Positions 8,171 through 15,791 of a DNA stretch of 64,000 bases are shown here, in pieces. Position numbers and translations under genes: made by a program. The number at the start of each line of letters is the position of its first letter. Within the stretch, counting starts at the first letter, position 1. The stretch is taken from positions 1 through 64,000 of the forward strand of contig JAGNWT010000003.1 in the NCBI GenBank assembly GCA_017985935.1, written 5' to 3'. The notes under the pieces were generated by a model. That model saw nothing but the letters and a program-made list of their open reading frames with translations. It was not told the DNA's origin and made no database searches. This DNA is from Anaerolineales bacterium (GTDB lineage Bacteria > Chloroflexota > Anaerolineae > Anaerolineales > Villigracilaceae).

Positions 8171-8254
8171 TGTGGACCTCATTTTTGAATTTGATGTAAG
8201 CATATTATAGTTACAGAATCATTGAATAGGATTTCTACAAATAGAGCTATTAAG

Positions 8255-8288
8255 AAAAAACAGCCACCTTTTGAAGTGACTGTTTTTT
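8255..8288 (-). terminator. Terminator after the STAND ATPase gene
   Basis: On the minus strand AAACAGTCACTT and AGGTGGCTGTTT flank a CAAA loop and are followed by six T residues. It lies about 20 nt past the stop codon at 8309. Confidence 0.85.
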
Positions 8289-8308
8289 TTCTTTACTTGG
8301 AATTTAAC

Positions 8309-10606
8309 TCATTTGGGCTTTCTATCCCAAATTTTTACGACTGCCCATATCGGATAATCTTGATTGTTGACAATATCCTGTGCATTCAATTCAAGCTGAA
8401 TGATATTCGCGCCTTCAGATAAAGAGATCGGGATCGCAGTTTCCTTGATCGTTGGATTCTCCTTCGGATGACTTGAACGGTCGAATACTTTTTTCTCATT
8501 CACATACACGGTGAATATCGATCCTACAGCTTCGTTGCTTGGCACATTCTTGTACCCGACCATAATCTCAAGATACGGTGACCCGGGGTCGACCGGCAGG
8601 AAGATGGAATAATTACCAACGATCCGTGTGTACGTGTAATATGGATAGGTCAACAGGACCTGCTTTTGATTCTTTTCGCCAACCATCGGGGCGTTGAAAT
8701 CCCAGCCTGCGTAGGCGTACCCTTCAACCAGATTGAAAATGTAGTCTTCAGGGCTTGGAGACTGCGGCACTTCGAAGAAATCTAAAACCTCAACTTCATT
8801 GAATTCCGAGTTGAAATAAGGCTGGATCCACTCTGCTTCGTTGGCATTTTGTACCAGGTCGTACAGTAGAACAGGAGCTGGCGTGGATGTAGGCGTTGTG
8901 GTCGGGACTCGCGTTCTAGTGGCGGTAGGTGTCGGCGTTTTTGTGAGTGTTTGGGTGGGGGTATGGGTAAAGGTGGCTGCCAATGGCGGCTCGGTTGGCG
9001 GAGGAATGTAAGGTGGAGCAGGCCAGAACGCGATGGCAAGAATCACGATCAAGCCCAGAATCCCTGCGCCTGCGGCTGTTCCGCATCCGCAATTGAGGTA
9101 TCTCCTGCACCCTGTTGAGTTGCCCTTTACCGGGGTGATAATGCCATTTAGTGCGTTGATGTTGTTTTGGGTGATCGCGAGTCCGGCTTTATCGCCGATC
9201 GCCTGACGGATATTCAGAGCCTGCCCCAGAAAAGTTTTTGCCTGAGCGGAGTACCCAAGATACAAGGCGCGGCTTCCAAGTTGGTGTAAGGCCCAAGCCT
9301 GTAGTTTTGCATCCTTCAACGCTTTGGCCGCGGTAAGGATCAGATTCAAAATATCAGACCAGGTCTGCCAGCGTTTGTAATAAACCATGAACTTTTCCAG
9401 CGACCGCCCAAGTTTTACCACCTCCGGCCATTTTTTTCTTTCCCCCGCGCTCTTGATCGTATGGATCAACATACCGCTGGATTGTTCCACAAGCATCGAG
9501 GCGGGTTGCTGACTCAACCAATTAATGGAGTGATTGAGCAGAATGTCCTGCCACGAAGTGATGTCCCATGTGGCGGCGATCGCAGAGACCATCGTGTCGG
9601 CGATACTGAACTTGGGGCTGTGCGACTGCACCAATCCCAAATTTACCAAACGTTGAATATCTTTTTGGGCGGCGCCTTTGAATATTTCATTGAGATGTTC
9701 GATTGGAACAATGTTCCCGCCTGCCGCAGCGAGCAACGCCAGCACCTGTTTTTCCGAGTCGCTGAGATAAGCCATGTTCATATAAGCCAGGGCTTTTTCT
9801 TCGGCAGATTCAACGGCGGTTTCCTTTAGGAGTTGTTCCACGGGACTTCCGCTGTCTCTTGCAAGGGCAGCGGCTTGCAGGATCTGAAGTGGATGTCCCT
9901 CCAGCGCCGAGCAGATCTTTGAAACAGAATCCTTTTCCGGTTCGGTCAGTGACCGTGATAATTCCTTCTCGAAAAGTTTAACAGCTTCCGCTTCTGGCAG
10001 TCCACGCAGGGCGACGACTTCCCCTTCTCCCCAAAGACTGCGTTCTTTGGATGCGAGGATGAAGAGCGAGTGAGGTGCGGCATCCAAAATGGACGGAACT
10101 TCATCCCGCCCGATGTGGATGTCATCCAGAAAGATCACGGCTTTGATGTTTTGCAGTGATTTGCTGATCTCTGCAAGATTTGGTTTGAAGGTTGGGTCGC
10201 TGTCGTAGAAGAGATCGAACAAGGCTTGAAGCAGGTCTTCGTAACCGAGCCCGGAGACGTCGAGAAAAACGATTCCGTTCGTGAAGTTCCCAGCGTCTAA
10301 TGTGTGCGCCAGGTGCCGGAGGAATGAGGTCTTGCCCACGCCGTCTCGTCCCCAGATCGAGACCGGAATGGAATTTTGCGCGGCTTTCTTAACCGAGTCA
10401 GATTCCTGGTCTCGACCCAGCAGCCCACGGAAGGTGCGCGGCTTCACGACCACAGGCGCAGGGCGCGCAGAAAACTTTGGTTTGTCTGAAGGTTTTACAA
10501 TGTTGACGACGCCGCCATTTACATCCCCGATCTTGACGACAAAATTATCATTCCCATAAACCAAAACACTATCTGTAATATTCCCATTAACGGTGATATT
10601 GGACAT
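8309..10606 (-). CDS. Membrane-anchored STAND/NB-ARC-type ATPase with extracytoplasmic domain
   Basis: The 765-residue protein opens with an Asn/Gly-rich strand segment (MSNITVNGNITDSVLVYGND). A P-loop ATPase follows with Walker A GRDGVGKT (86-93) and Walker B VIFLDDIH (about 157-164), then a predicted winged helix near 280-345 and a short TPR-like helical region near 400-480. A Cys-rich patch and one transmembrane segment (about 510-528) lead into a Thr/Pro-rich linker (530-578). The all-beta C-terminal domain of about 185 residues should lie outside the cell. STAND proteins are switch ATPases in signalling and immunity. The start at 10606 has GAGG at 5 nt. A consensus promoter lies at 10703-10732. 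Confidence 0.8.
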   Translation of the reverse strand: MSNITVNGNITDSVLVYGNDNFVVKIGDVNGGVVNIVKPSDKPKFSARPAPVVVKPRTFRGLLGRDQESDSVKKAAQNSIPVSIWGRDGVGKTSFLRHLAHTLDAGNFTNGIVFLDVSGLGYEDLLQALFDLFYDSDPTFKPNLAEISKSLQNIKAVIFLDDIHIGRDEVPSILDAAPHSLFILASKERSLWGEGEVVALRGLPEAEAVKLFEKELSRSLTEPEKDSVSKICSALEGHPLQILQAAALARDSGSPVEQLLKETAVESAEEKALAYMNMAYLSDSEKQVLALLAAAGGNIVPIEHLNEIFKGAAQKDIQRLVNLGLVQSHSPKFSIADTMVSAIAATWDITSWQDILLNHSINWLSQQPASMLVEQSSGMLIHTIKSAGERKKWPEVVKLGRSLEKFMVYYKRWQTWSDILNLILTAAKALKDAKLQAWALHQLGSRALYLGYSAQAKTFLGQALNIRQAIGDKAGLAITQNNINALNGIITPVKGNSTGCRRYLNCGCGTAAGAGILGLIVILAIAFWPAPPYIPPPTEPPLAATFTHTPTQTLTKTPTPTATRTRVPTTTPTSTPAPVLLYDLVQNANEAEWIQPYFNSEFNEVEVLDFFEVPQSPSPEDYIFNLVEGYAYAGWDFNAPMVGEKNQKQVLLTYPYYTYTRIVGNYSIFLPVDPGSPYLEIMVGYKNVPSNEAVGSIFTVYVNEKKVFDRSSHPKENPTIKETAIPISLSEGANIIQLELNAQDIVNNQDYPIWAVVKIWDRKPK

Positions 10607-10702
10607 GGCAGCCTCAGATAAATAGCGATAAATAATTGCTGGTAGTGCCCGGGTAGACGTCAATAAAAGTCTGTTTAATTCTTTTTATTATTTGGTAATT
10701 TG

Positions 10703-10732
10703 ATTATAGGGTTTTGAGGACCCCTTTGTCAA
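10703..10732 (-). promoter_or_regulatory. Sigma70-type promoter of the STAND ATPase gene
   Basis: On the minus strand TTGACA (10727-10732) and TATAAT (10703-10708) are both perfect, with an 18-nt spacer. The predicted 5' untranslated region is about 90 nt, and I see no recognised riboswitch in it. Confidence 0.85.
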
Positions 10733-10742
10733 TGAGATAATT

Positions 10743-10776
10743 AAAAAGCAGCGGAGCATAAGCTCCGCTGCTTTTT
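10743..10776 (-). terminator. Terminator of the methyltransferase/PIG-L/DinB operon
   Basis: AAAAAGCAGCGGAGC and GCTCCGCTGCTTTTT form a perfect 15-bp stem with an ATAA loop, 14 nt past the DinB stop codon. It has T-tracts in both orientations. Confidence 0.9.
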
Positions 10777-10790
10777 CGATCGAGACTTGG

Positions 10791-11300
10791 CTACCAGTCG
10801 CCCGCGTATTGAATATCAAAGGGGTGGGTGATGTGTTCGATCCTCGCGCGTCTTAATTCCACCAATTGGCGGATGTGCAGGTTGTCGTGGGCGACCCAGC
10901 AAGAGAACATCTCGCCAGCAGATACACTGCCATACTCCGAAGAGTAGGTTGTCTGCCAATCGACCATGGATAACCCCTTCAACCAGTCCAAAGACTTTGT
11001 GCGTTCTGCAAAGAATTTCGCCTGCATTTCGTTGAAATTCTGCTCGTTGTATTTTCTGCCTGCTATCCATTCTTGCGGGTCGATGGCATGATATTCTTCG
11101 CTTTGACGATACAGGATGAAATCGAGGTGTTCGCGGAAATCCTCGATCTCCACATCGTGCAGGTGACAGGTAACTTCAAGAAGTGACCAGGACTCAGGGC
11201 TTGGCTTGACTTGCGCCTCCTCCTGTGTAATGCCAGAAAGAAGTGCACGGATCATTTCAGTGCTATTCGTCAGTTCTTGAAAAAGCTGGAAAAAATTCAT
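10791..11300 (-). CDS. DinB-superfamily protein (putative metal-dependent transferase or hydrolase)
   Basis: The 169-residue four-helix-bundle protein shows the spaced His ligands of the DinB/YfiT fold: HLHDVE near residue 46 and HDNLHIRQ near residue 138. Characterised members include bacillithiol- and mycothiol-dependent S-transferases, and many others have no known function. It is the last gene of a three-gene operon with a PIG-L deacetylase and a methyltransferase, 18 nt downstream of the former. That grouping hints at thiol or sugar-amine chemistry but does not prove it. Confidence 0.82.
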   Translation of the reverse strand: MNFFQLFQELTNSTEMIRALLSGITQEEAQVKPSPESWSLLEVTCHLHDVEIEDFREHLDFILYRQSEEYHAIDPQEWIAGRKYNEQNFNEMQAKFFAERTKSLDWLKGLSMVDWQTTYSSEYGSVSAGEMFSCWVAHDNLHIRQLVELRRARIEHITHPFDIQYAGDW

Positions 11301-11318
11301 GCTGCCTCTACTGTTATT

Positions 11319-11951
11319 TCAGCGTTCAAACTTCCCAACGATCCTTAGAATATCGAACCCCTCGGCGAAGGGAACCTCTGCCAGCGCGCCGTGACGAACC
11401 ATGATCGAGCGGGTCAATTCGCTGTTGAAGTAATACCGGTCTCTGTAGGTCTCGTACTCCGCCAGCGCTTCGATCTTTTTGTTCACATCGGTTTCAGAAA
11501 CTTCCACTAAAAAGTGCGGAAAGAATCCATAAGAAGAACGCACCACATCAAAACCGAGCACGGTGATGCCGCGAAAAGCACGCAAGGCTTCATCCGTCAT
11601 GGTGAGATGGTCTTGATGGACATCTTTATTGCTGTGGGTGAAGATCAGGTCAGGTTGAAATTCCTTGCGGAGCTTTAGAAAATATTCCAGGATCTCCTGC
11701 CGGGCATTCGGGAAGATGCGGGTAACGAAAGGTCCAAAGATCACCTTTTGCTCTGGAACTCCCAATATTTTCATCGACTTGAGGTGTTCACCTTTTACAT
11801 TTTTCAGGTCTGGATTTTTTTGGTTATCCGACAGGGTGACACACAGCACTTCGGTCTGATCGACGATGTGGTGTAGTAACGCGCCGCATCCCAGCTCGAT
11901 ATCGTCAGGGTGCGCGCCAAGAAAAAGGACTCGTTTGCCGAAAAAGTTCAT
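11319..11951 (-). CDS. PIG-L/LmbE-family zinc deacetylase
   Basis: The 210-residue enzyme has the zinc-binding AHPDDIELG motif at about residues 13-21 and the second ligand in HQDHLTM near 112. These motifs define the PIG-L family, which removes acetyl groups from GlcNAc-containing substrates (GlcNAc-malate in bacillithiol synthesis, GlcNAc-inositol in mycothiol synthesis, various glycans). The substrate cannot be told from sequence alone. It lies 3 nt after the methyltransferase gene and 18 nt before the DinB gene. Confidence 0.88.
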   Translation of the reverse strand: MNFFGKRVLFLGAHPDDIELGCGALLHHIVDQTEVLCVTLSDNQKNPDLKNVKGEHLKSMKILGVPEQKVIFGPFVTRIFPNARQEILEYFLKLRKEFQPDLIFTHSNKDVHQDHLTMTDEALRAFRGITVLGFDVVRSSYGFFPHFLVEVSETDVNKKIEALAEYETYRDRYYFNSELTRSIMVRHGALAEVPFAEGFDILRIVGKFER

Positions 11952-11954
11952 TCT

Positions 11955-12755
11955 TTATTTGGTCGCCAGAATTCCGCCGACAACCTTGGTCATCACCAGT
12001 TTGCCGTCACGGTCAAACCACTTCTTCGCGACTGTTTCGATCTTTCCGATCAGGGCTTCGTATTCCGCTGCGCCGTTGAACATGGAAGTCCACAATTTGC
12101 GGTCTTCGCCAAGCGAAGCGCGGACGTAGTCAATGAACGGGGCGACCTCGGGGAAGGTCAGGTGATTCTCGAACTTGTGCAGCTCGGTCTTGGCGAATAT
12201 CTTGTCAATGGTGTTGAAGATGTCACCCTTGAAGCGGGACGAACCCGGCATGGGGGGAATGGTGGCGTTGGTGGCTTCCTTGATAATGTCGTAGAACATT
12301 TGCTTGTTCTCGGGCAGCGGACCAGACACAAAGAGCCGACCGCCGGGCTTCAGCACCCGATGAGCCTCACCGAATGTAAAGTCAAGGTCTGACGCGTAAT
12401 AAATGGCAAATGCGCTTGTGCACAGATCAAAGGTATTGTCCGCGAACTTGAAGGGCTGGTTGAAATCCAAAAATTGGAAGTCAATTTCCGCGCCGACCGT
12501 TTTGTTCTTTTCACGAGCCTTATCTAGCAACTCTTCCGAGAAGTCACCGCCTGTGATCTTCGCGCCGCCTTTGGTGTATTCGTTAAAAAGAAAGGACAGT
12601 TTGCCTGCGCCGCAGCCAACATCGAGAATGCTCATTCCTGCCTGCGGCTTGAGCAGTTCGTTGGTCCACACATCAATGTTGGCGGAGCCGTATTTCTCGT
12701 GGATGTCGATCCGCATGAGCAGGTCTTTGCTGGGTTCCTGATAGTCGATTTTCAT
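11955..12755 (-). CDS. Class I SAM-dependent methyltransferase
   Basis: The 266-residue protein carries the SAM-binding motif I SILDVGCGAGKLSFLF near residues 43-58. Acidic motif II lies in ITGGDFSEELLDKA, and the motif IV-like segment is NTFDLCTSAFAIYY. The VLKPGGRLFVSGPL segment is typical of UbiE/MenG-like small-molecule methyltransferases. The ATG at 12755 follows AAGGAG by 7 nt, and a longer in-frame extension to 12803 has no such signal. A TATAAT hexamer lies upstream on this strand at 12783-12788. It heads the operon with the PIG-L and DinB genes. Confidence 0.85.
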   Translation of the reverse strand: MKIDYQEPSKDLLMRIDIHEKYGSANIDVWTNELLKPQAGMSILDVGCGAGKLSFLFNEYTKGGAKITGGDFSEELLDKAREKNKTVGAEIDFQFLDFNQPFKFADNTFDLCTSAFAIYYASDLDFTFGEAHRVLKPGGRLFVSGPLPENKQMFYDIIKEATNATIPPMPGSSRFKGDIFNTIDKIFAKTELHKFENHLTFPEVAPFIDYVRASLGEDRKLWTSMFNGAAEYEALIGKIETVAKKWFDRDGKLVMTKVVGGILATK

Positions 12756-12873
12756 TTGTCTCTCCTTGAATATAATGCGGGGATTATACCAAAGGCTAAT
12801 CAAAATTCATCCGCTGAATTTTGGAGGATACTCTCAAATCTCATGATAAAATTCGCGCACTGGAGTCAAGAAA

Positions 12874-14148
12874 ATGGCAAGCAAAATACAATCTGTAAAA
12901 GGCACGCGAGAATTTTATCCTGAGCAAATGTACCTGCGGAACTTCATTTATGAAAAAGTTCGCAATGCATCTCAGGCTTTTGGCTATCAGGAGTGGGACG
13001 CGCCATTTATTGAGTCCATTGACCTGTATGCGGCGAAGTCGGGCGAGGAGCTGGTTAAGAAGCAGTCCTTCACGTTCACCGATCGCGGCGGCGATTCTGT
13101 TACTTTGCGCCCCGAACTCACACCCAGCCTTGCGCGGATGATCGCTGCCAAACAAGGTGAGTTAACATTCCCTCTGCGTTGGTGGTCATTTGGCCCGTTC
13201 TGGCGTTACGAGCAGCCCCAAAAAGGACGCAGCCGCGAATTCTTCCAGTGGAATATCGACATGCTGGGAGTCAACTCACCAGAAGCAGATGCGGAATTGA
13301 TCGCTGTTGCCGCCACCTTCTTGCGCTCGGTCGGACTTAACTCTGAGCAGGCTACCATTTATGTGAATAATCGGCGTCTGATGGATTCTGAATTCGACGC
13401 TTTGGGCATTGTGCAAGAGAAGCGGATGGATGTGTCCAATCTCGTGGATCGCCGCACAAAGATGGAACCCGCCAAATGGGACTCCTACGCGCTTGAACTC
13501 GGCTTGACCGATTCCCAGTTAAATGGGTTGAAGGAAATTCTTGGCAATTTTGAATTGTGGAAAAAGAGCGACGAACTCGTCCGTCTCTTTGCCGCGCTCG
13601 AAGCCTTGGGCGTGAAGGACTACGTCAAGTTTGACCCGAACATCATGCGCGGGCTTTTGTATTACACGGGCACAGTCTTTGAAGCCTTCGATACCAGCGG
13701 CTCATTGAAGCGTGCCATCCTCGGCGGCGGGCGTTACGACAACCTGCTTGCCGATGTGGGTGGACAGCCTCTCTCAGGGGTTGGCTTCGCAATGGGGGAT
13801 GTGGTTATCGGGATCATTTTGCAGGAAAAGGGTCTTTTGCCGGAGTTCGTTCCCAGCCCCGCGCCTGTATTGGTTACAGTCTTTGAAGAAAGTCTGTTGC
13901 GTGAATCCTACGCTCTGGCAGCGGAACTGCGTCAGGCGGGGCTTAATGTGCTGTGTTACCCCGAGCCTGCCAAACTGCAAAAGCAGTTCAAATTCGCAGA
14001 CAAGATGAAGGCGAAAGTGGCTGTCACAGTCGGACCGGATGAGGCGGCGAATGCTCAGGTGGCGATCAAAAACCTGACGAACGGCGAGCAGGTGACAGTT
14101 AAGCGCGAAGCGGCGGCTGAATCCATCAAAAAGATACTCGCATCCTGA
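12874..14148 (+). CDS. hisS: Histidyl-tRNA synthetase
   Basis: This class II enzyme charges tRNA-His with histidine. The 424-residue length is standard. Motif 2 is seen in DSVTLRPELTPSLARM near residues 73-88. The histidine-binding segment MRGLLYYTGTVFEAF lies near 260, motif 3 is around SGVGFAMGDVVIG near 305, and the anticodon-binding domain occupies the last 95 residues. GGAG lies 8 nt before the ATG, and TGATAAAAT at 12844-12852 is a plausible extended -10. The cognate tRNA-His gene lies 81 nt downstream. Confidence 0.95.
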   Translation: MASKIQSVKGTREFYPEQMYLRNFIYEKVRNASQAFGYQEWDAPFIESIDLYAAKSGEELVKKQSFTFTDRGGDSVTLRPELTPSLARMIAAKQGELTFPLRWWSFGPFWRYEQPQKGRSREFFQWNIDMLGVNSPEADAELIAVAATFLRSVGLNSEQATIYVNNRRLMDSEFDALGIVQEKRMDVSNLVDRRTKMEPAKWDSYALELGLTDSQLNGLKEILGNFELWKKSDELVRLFAALEALGVKDYVKFDPNIMRGLLYYTGTVFEAFDTSGSLKRAILGGGRYDNLLADVGGQPLSGVGFAMGDVVIGIILQEKGLLPEFVPSPAPVLVTVFEESLLRESYALAAELRQAGLNVLCYPEPAKLQKQFKFADKMKAKVAVTVGPDEAANAQVAIKNLTNGEQVTVKREAAAESIKKILAS

Positions 14149-14183
14149 TCTCACATCCCCGACAAAATCGCGGAAAAAAATCC

Positions 14184-14212
14184 TTGCGAGTGTTATTTCC
14201 TGATGATATAAT
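14184..14212 (+). promoter_or_regulatory. Promoter of tRNA-His
   Basis: TTGCGA (14184-14189) and TATAAT (14207-14212) are separated by 17 nt. The expected start is about 10 nt before the mature tRNA end, so the tRNA can be transcribed independently of hisS. Confidence 0.75.
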
Positions 14213-14229
14213 ACCGCCCGCTTCATTAT

Positions 14230-14302
14230 GGAGCCTGTAGCTCAACGGCAGAGCGCCACACTGTGGATGTGGATGTTGTGGGTTCGAAACCCATCAGGCT
14301 CC
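14230..14302 (+). tRNA. tRNA-His (anticodon GTG)
   Basis: The cloverleaf folds cleanly. The acceptor arm GAGCCTG pairs with CAGGCTC, and the D arm is GCTC/GAGC. The anticodon stem CCACA/TGTGG holds the loop CTGTGGA with anticodon GTG, and the T arm carries GGTTCGAAACC. An extra G at 14230 (G-1) faces C73 at 14302, the hallmark of tRNA-His. A full CCA end is not encoded. Confidence 0.97.
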
Positions 14303-14310
14303 CAATCTCG

Positions 14311-14347
14311 AGACCCTAAAGGTGAAGATAAAAGCCTTTAGGGTCTT
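14311..14347 (+). terminator. Terminator after tRNA-His
   Basis: AGACCCTAAAGG (14311-14322) and CCTTTAGGGTCT (14335-14346) form a perfect 12-bp stem. The following T-tract is short. It ends 20 nt before glgA. Confidence 0.75.
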
Positions 14348-14366
14348 ATGGTAGGAAAATAAGCCA

Positions 14367-15791
14367 ATGCCAAAAACGATCAATGTACTTTTTCTTGCCG
14401 CAGAAGCCGAACCTTATATAAAAGTTGGGGGATTAGGCGATGTGGCTGGCTCTCTTCCACGCGCACTGCGCGCCCTTTCCAATGATGACGTAAAACTTGA
14501 TGTGCGGCTTGCCATTCCGCATCACCCCGCTGTGAAAGCGGATAACCTCAAGCCTGTGGGCATGTTTTCGATCCCCCGTGGAAGCGCTGAGATCCAGGTG
14601 GAGGCATTTGAAACTACACTTGGCGGCATGCCCGTGTATTTGATCGGCGGCGAGCCGATCCGCGCAAATGGTTCGGTCTATTCGCTGGATGCGAATTTGG
14701 ATGCCGAGAAGTACGCCTTCTTCTCTTTTGCCGCCCTCGAACTTTCGCGCCAGATCAACTGGATCCCTGATGTCATTCACGGTAATGACTGGCACACTGC
14801 CTTGAGTAACTACGTTGCATTGACAAAACGTTGGGAGGAAGGGGCTCGTCACATTGCCTCTGTCATTACCCTGCACAACCTTCCATTCATGGGACCCAAT
14901 GTCAGTTCGATCATGGAAAGTTACGGCTTGAAGCTTGCTCAAACCGACCTGCCCGATTGGGCGCGCGTGATGCCCCTGCCTTTGGGCTTGTGGTCTGCGG
15001 ACGCCATCGTGGCGGTCTCGCCGACCTATGGCAAAGAGATCCTCACTGAGGAATACGGCTGCGGCTTGGACGAATTCCTTCGTTCACGCGGAGCAGCTGT
15101 CAGCGGGGTATTGAACGGTCTGGATGTCGCTTCGTTCAATCCTGCGGAAGATACCGCTCTCGGCGTGAACTTCAATGTGGAAATGCTCGAGAAGCGTTCT
15201 TTGAATAAGGGGTTGTTGCAGGAAAGACTTGGTTTGCCTGTCGAACCTGAAACTCCGCTCCTGGCAATGGTCTCCCGCATGGACGTTCAAAAAGGAGTGG
15301 ACCTGGTGTTCAATGCACTCAAGTCCATGAAGCGCACCAATTGGCAGGCGATCTTACTTGGCACGGGTGACCCGAAACTGGAAGAAGAAGCTATGAAGTT
15401 ACAGGCTTTGTATCCAGAGCGGGTAAAGGTGGTGACCCGCTACGACGCCGGTCTTGCGCGTCAGATCTATGCCGGCTCAGATATGTTCCTCATGCCGTCA
15501 CGTTATGAGCCTTGTGGCTTATCGCAAATGATCGCCATGCGTTACGGCTGTGTGCCGATCGTACGCGCTGCGGGCGGTTTGAACGATACCGTGACCCACA
15601 ACAAGACGGGTTTCGTTTTTGAAAAGCCTCATCACATGTCTTTGGTTGCCGCCATCAAGTCCGCGTTCAAAGTGTTCGCAAAACGTGAGCAGTGGCAATC
15701 CATTCAGATCGCCGGCATGTCTCAGGATTTTTCCTGGGAAGCCTCGGCGAAAAAATACCTCGACCTCTATCAATCCATCATCAAACCATGA
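14367..15791 (+). CDS. glgA: Glycogen (starch) synthase, GT5
   Basis: GlgA transfers glucose from ADP-glucose (or UDP-glucose) to the non-reducing end of glycogen. The 474-residue protein has the N-terminal KVGGLGDVAGSLP loop at residues 19-31, which binds the nucleotide sugar. It also has VIHGNDWHTAL near 136, SRMDVQKGVDLVF near 303 and the C-terminal SRYEPCGLSQMIAMRYGCVP motif near 380, which carries the catalytic Glu. The stop overlaps the malQ start as ATGA. GlgA and MalQ together build and reshape alpha-1,4-glucan. No glgC or glgB is in the window. Confidence 0.95.
   Translation: MPKTINVLFLAAEAEPYIKVGGLGDVAGSLPRALRALSNDDVKLDVRLAIPHHPAVKADNLKPVGMFSIPRGSAEIQVEAFETTLGGMPVYLIGGEPIRANGSVYSLDANLDAEKYAFFSFAALELSRQINWIPDVIHGNDWHTALSNYVALTKRWEEGARHIASVITLHNLPFMGPNVSSIMESYGLKLAQTDLPDWARVMPLPLGLWSADAIVAVSPTYGKEILTEEYGCGLDEFLRSRGAAVSGVLNGLDVASFNPAEDTALGVNFNVEMLEKRSLNKGLLQERLGLPVEPETPLLAMVSRMDVQKGVDLVFNALKSMKRTNWQAILLGTGDPKLEEEAMKLQALYPERVKVVTRYDAGLARQIYAGSDMFLMPSRYEPCGLSQMIAMRYGCVPIVRAAGGLNDTVTHNKTGFVFEKPHHMSLVAAIKSAFKVFAKREQWQSIQIAGMSQDFSWEASAKKYLDLYQSIIKP

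Noticed and set aside
8860-9010. A tandem repeat or CRISPR-like array
   Set aside because: The repetition is the Thr/Pro-rich linker inside the STAND ATPase gene. Repeat units are short, irregular and translated.
15692-15787. A 32-codon N-terminal extension of malQ
   Set aside because: It lies inside glgA in another frame, and the ATG at 15788 gives the normal amylomaltase start.
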